From Desulfurellales bacterium (GTDB lineage: Bacteria; Campylobacterota_A; Desulfurellia; Desulfurellales; Hippeaceae): a DNA stretch of 8,713 nucleotides. The notes beneath the pieces are model-generated. The model saw only the letters and a program-made list of their open reading frames with translations, searched no databases and was not told the origin of the DNA. Where the stretch lies: positions 1 through 8,713 of the forward strand of contig JALTDI010000127.1 of assembly GCA_027074255.1 (NCBI GenBank), written 5' to 3'. Shown here piece by piece: positions 6,489-8,713 of the stretch. The translations under genes and the position numbers were made by a program. Numbering within the stretch: the stretch's first letter is position 1; every line of letters starts with the position of its first letter.

Positions 6489-7823
6489 TTGATTAAGGCA
6501 CTGTCCCTCATGGGGCAACTCGGTTACGGCTATCATAAAGACTCATTTTTAAGCGCTTTGGAAGAAAACATAGACTTTATAGGCGTTGATGCCGGTTCCA
6601 TTGATTCAGGACCGTATTTTTTGGGCAGCGGCAAGATGAAAGCAAACTACGACGCCGCAAGAAACGATTTGGAATTTCCTCTGAAAAAAGCAATAGAGCT
6701 TGATATCCCTTTTATTATAGGCTCAGCCGGCTATGCAGGGGCTGATATCCATTTGGAACAGATGGTTAATATAATGAAGGATATAGCAGCAGACAACAAA
6801 TTGCACTTTAAAATGGCAATCATACATTCGGAATTTGACAAGAACTATATTAAAGATGAATTTTTGAAGGGCAATATTAAAAGCTATGAGAAAAACAAAG
6901 AAATAAATTCAGACGACATTGATAAATCCACACATATTGTCGGACAAATCGGTGCGGACAAATTTATTGAATCATTGAAACAGGGCTGCAACGTAATTTT
7001 ATCCGGCAGAGCAACCGATGCCTCCGTATATGCGGCATATCCACTTTTGATGGGCTGCAAACCCGAGCTTTGCTGGCATATGGCTAAAATTATAGAATGC
7101 GGAGCATTATGCGCAAAGCCGGCGAGCCCCTCAGACTCCTTAATCGGCGCTATCGACGACAATTGTTTTTACTTAAAACCGGCAGACAAACAAAGAAAAT
7201 GCACAGCAGAATCAGCTATGGCGCACTCACTGTATGAAAATATAAATCCTTTTATCATTGAGGAGCCGGATGGAACACTCATTCTTGATGGTGCAGAATA
7301 CGAACAATTTGACGAAAGAACCGTGAAAATAAGCGGCGCAAAATGGATAGAGAGAAAAAAAACAACAATAAAACTTGAAGGGGCAAAACTCACAGGATTC
7401 AGAACCATAGCAATAGCAGGCATCAGAAATCCTCTAATGATAGAGCAGATAGATGACATTACAAAAAAGATAAAGGAAGAAACAATAAAATCTTACGACG
7501 ATAATTTTAAAATAAATTTCAGGCTTTATGGCAAAAACGGAGTATTGAACGATATGGAATTTTTAAATAATCCTTATGAAATAGGCATAATCATAGACGT
7601 TGTGGCAAATAATCAGACCCTTGCCCATAAAATATGCTCAATAGCAAAATCAAACCTCCAACATTACGATTATAAAGGAAGAACTGCAACAGGCGCAAAT
7701 TTGGCATTTCCTTATTCGCCCGCTGAGTTTGACCTTGGTGAGGTCTATGAATTCAGCATATACCATATCTTGGAAACCGATAATGTAAATGATAATTTTA
7801 AAGTGGAGACAATAGAGTTTTGA
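6489..7823 (+). CDS. AtuA-family (DUF1446-type) protein of unknown function, linked to panBCD
   Basis: 444 residues, resembling the acyclic terpene utilization AtuA / DUF1446 family, whose biochemical role is not established; the name comes from the Pseudomonas atu cluster. Motifs I associate with this family are VDAGSIDSGPYFLGSGK (33-49), IIGSAGYAGADIH (76-88), THIVGQIGADKFI (148-160), LSGRATDASVYAAYPLLMG (171-189), WHMAKIIECGA (196-206) and SPAEFDLGEVY (410-420). The N-terminus looks like strand - GxxGxG loop - helix - strand, perhaps nucleotide-binding. No signal peptide or membrane segment is seen. The start is TTG, with AAGGGA six bases upstream and one base after the panD stop; the next ATG (residue 8) would remove the first strand and has no ribosome binding site. 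Family call fairly sure; function unknown. Confidence 0.85.
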   Translation: MIKALSLMGQLGYGYHKDSFLSALEENIDFIGVDAGSIDSGPYFLGSGKMKANYDAARNDLEFPLKKAIELDIPFIIGSAGYAGADIHLEQMVNIMKDIAADNKLHFKMAIIHSEFDKNYIKDEFLKGNIKSYEKNKEINSDDIDKSTHIVGQIGADKFIESLKQGCNVILSGRATDASVYAAYPLLMGCKPELCWHMAKIIECGALCAKPASPSDSLIGAIDDNCFYLKPADKQRKCTAESAMAHSLYENINPFIIEEPDGTLILDGAEYEQFDERTVKISGAKWIERKKTTIKLEGAKLTGFRTIAIAGIRNPLMIEQIDDITKKIKEETIKSYDDNFKINFRLYGKNGVLNDMEFLNNPYEIGIIIDVVANNQTLAHKICSIAKSNLQHYDYKGRTATGANLAFPYSPAEFDLGEVYEFSIYHILETDNVNDNFKVETIEF

Positions 7824-8110
7824 AACTGCAAGATGCCGTGCTTGTTTTAAGAAGCAAAAATGCCGGAGTATGGCACATAACAATCGACATCATTTTTAAA
7901 AACAGGGAATTGTACGAAAGAGGACAAAAAAAACTCGATGAAAGACTGTTTTTAAAGATATACAACAAAAAAAGCGTGGAATACTTTAAATGCGACAATA
8001 TAAACACTATAAAGGTGTCTTTTTTGAGAGACGGTGCAGCGGGGAGTATAAACGACAGTGATTGTCTCGGCGCCCTGTTTTATATCCCCCTGCTTGATAT
8101 AGATATTTAA
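7820..8110 (+). CDS. DUF4387-type small protein, partner of the AtuA-like protein
   Basis: 96-residue soluble protein of unknown function. It resembles DUF4387, a small domain that occurs beside, or fused to, AtuA/DUF1446 proteins. Recognisable parts are LRSKNAG (10-16), THE short T-x-D-I-x-F stretch (21-26), YERG (32-35) and the C-terminal GSINDSDCLGALFYIPLLDI (75-94). The start is TTG, sharing four bases (TTGA) with the stop of the preceding gene, a sign of translational coupling; a GGAG lies 11 bases upstream. There is no internal methionine, so no ATG alternative exists. Coupling to the AtuA-like gene suggests that the two act as one complex, which is inference. The family call rests on motif memory and context. 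Confidence 0.75.
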   Translation: MKLQDAVLVLRSKNAGVWHITIDIIFKNRELYERGQKKLDERLFLKIYNKKSVEYFKCDNINTIKVSFLRDGAAGSINDSDCLGALFYIPLLDIDI

Positions 8111-8139
8111 TTGAATTTTATTATATGGTTTAGTATGAT
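8111..8139 (+). promoter_or_regulatory. Sigma70-type promoter upstream of the transducer-like gene
   Basis: -35 TTGAAT (8111-8116), 17-base spacer, -10 TATGAT (8134-8139, 5 of 6 to consensus). It begins directly after the stop codon of the DUF4387-type gene. The predicted start is near 8146, leaving a leader of about 20 bases with GGAGGT. No terminator hairpin lies between the pan operon and this gene, so read-through is also possible. Confidence 0.7.
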
Positions 8140-8168
8140 TGAAATAGAATTATTTACTGGAGGTATCC

Positions 8169-8713
8169 ATGCTTTTTAAATTAATGATGTTCACGCTCAT
8201 TAGCTTTATAGCTTATTTTGTTTTGGGACTGGCGGGCTACTTTTATATGCATAGACCGTTATTGATATACATAATACTGTCAGTAGTCTTTGTTGCTGCC
8301 AACTTCTTTTACTATTACAAGGTTTTGATAAATAGTGCTGATAAGGTCAACAAAGAATTCGGAGCCATTATTTCGGAGGAGAGGATAGACCTGCTAAAAG
8401 AGATAAAAACACCCGGTATCCCTTTTGTAGGCGCCTTCTTTGATAGATTTAAAGAGTTTATGAATACAACAGTGAGCAATTTAATTACAGCTGCGGGCAA
8501 AGCTAGCGTATTCAACGCAAAGTTCAATTTTGAACTTCAAAAAGCTATAAAAGAGATAAATGAAAATATGGATAACTTCGAGGCGGTAAGCACCACAATG
8601 AACGATTCTTCAAGGGCTATAACGGATATATCAAGCAGTGTCGAGGAATTCAGCAACTTTATGAATGAGGTGGATAACACTAGCAAAAACGCCCTTGACA
8701 TTATAACAACGGT
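8169..8713 (+). CDS. Membrane protein resembling a methyl-accepting chemotaxis transducer, 3' end missing
   Basis: The first 181 codons are inside the window and the gene runs off its end. Two hydrophobic helices at about residues 5-26 and 31-50 form a tight hairpin with only a few residues between them, so there is no extracytoplasmic ligand domain. The remainder is cytoplasmic, helical and rich in Ser, Asn, Glu and hydrophobics in heptad-like spacing. The stretch around ITDISSSVEEFSNFMNEV (about 150-167) resembles the start of a chemoreceptor signalling coiled coil. I see no clear HAMP domain. The diagnostic hairpin tip of chemoreceptors would lie beyond the edge, so the family call is provisional; another coiled-coil membrane protein is possible. 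ATG with GGAGGT four bases upstream, and its own promoter. Confidence 0.6.
   Translation, partial: MLFKLMMFTLISFIAYFVLGLAGYFYMHRPLLIYIILSVVFVAANFFYYYKVLINSADKVNKEFGAIISEERIDLLKEIKTPGIPFVGAFFDRFKEFMNTTVSNLITAAGKASVFNAKFNFELQKAIKEINENMDNFEAVSTTMNDSSRAITDISSSVEEFSNFMNEVDNTSKNALDIITT

Noticed and set aside
6084..7883. Minus-strand open frames opposite panD, the AtuA-like gene and the DUF4387-type gene
   Set aside because: The plus-strand genes carry the conserved motifs; the reverse frames show none.

Overview
The window is ordinary chromosomal DNA from a moderately AT-rich bacterium (judged by eye), gene-dense, with no transposon, phage, CRISPR or RNA gene that I can see. DnaK keeps the N-terminal ATPase-domain segment that Gram-positive DnaKs usually lack (about residues 66-95). 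HrcA/CIRCE control is combined with this diderm-type DnaK. A membrane protein that looks like a chemotaxis transducer suggests motility. Together these suggest a diderm such as a Deferribacterota, Desulfobacterota or Spirochaete-like lineage; the sequence alone does not fix the phylum.

Region 1 (positions 29-3606, minus strand) is a heat-shock operon, hrcA-grpE-dnaK, with gaps of only a few bases and strong ribosome binding sites. It is read from a sigma70-type promoter (TTGACA / TATTTT). A CIRCE operator follows the -10 box directly and ends one base before the preferred hrcA ATG. HrcA therefore very probably represses its own operon. Whether dnaJ follows dnaK lies outside the window.

Region 2 (3607-3836) is a divergent intergenic stretch with no gene. 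It must hold the folK promoter, and it contains a short palindrome.

Region 3 (3837-8110, plus strand) is a vitamin and cofactor block. folK (folate synthesis) is followed by a clear intrinsic-terminator-like hairpin lying almost against the panB ribosome binding site. Then come panB, panC and panD (pantothenate synthesis), which retain the expected active-site residues. panD is followed after one base by a gene of the AtuA/DUF1446 family, which overlaps a small DUF4387-type gene by four bases. Both of these start with TTG. The pair has no established biochemical role, and its tight linkage to panBCD, with no panE in view, is the most interesting feature here.

Region 4 (8111-8713, plus strand) has a good promoter (TTGAAT-17-TATGAT) and the start of a two-helix membrane protein with a methyl-accepting chemotaxis-like cytoplasmic part, cut off by the window end.
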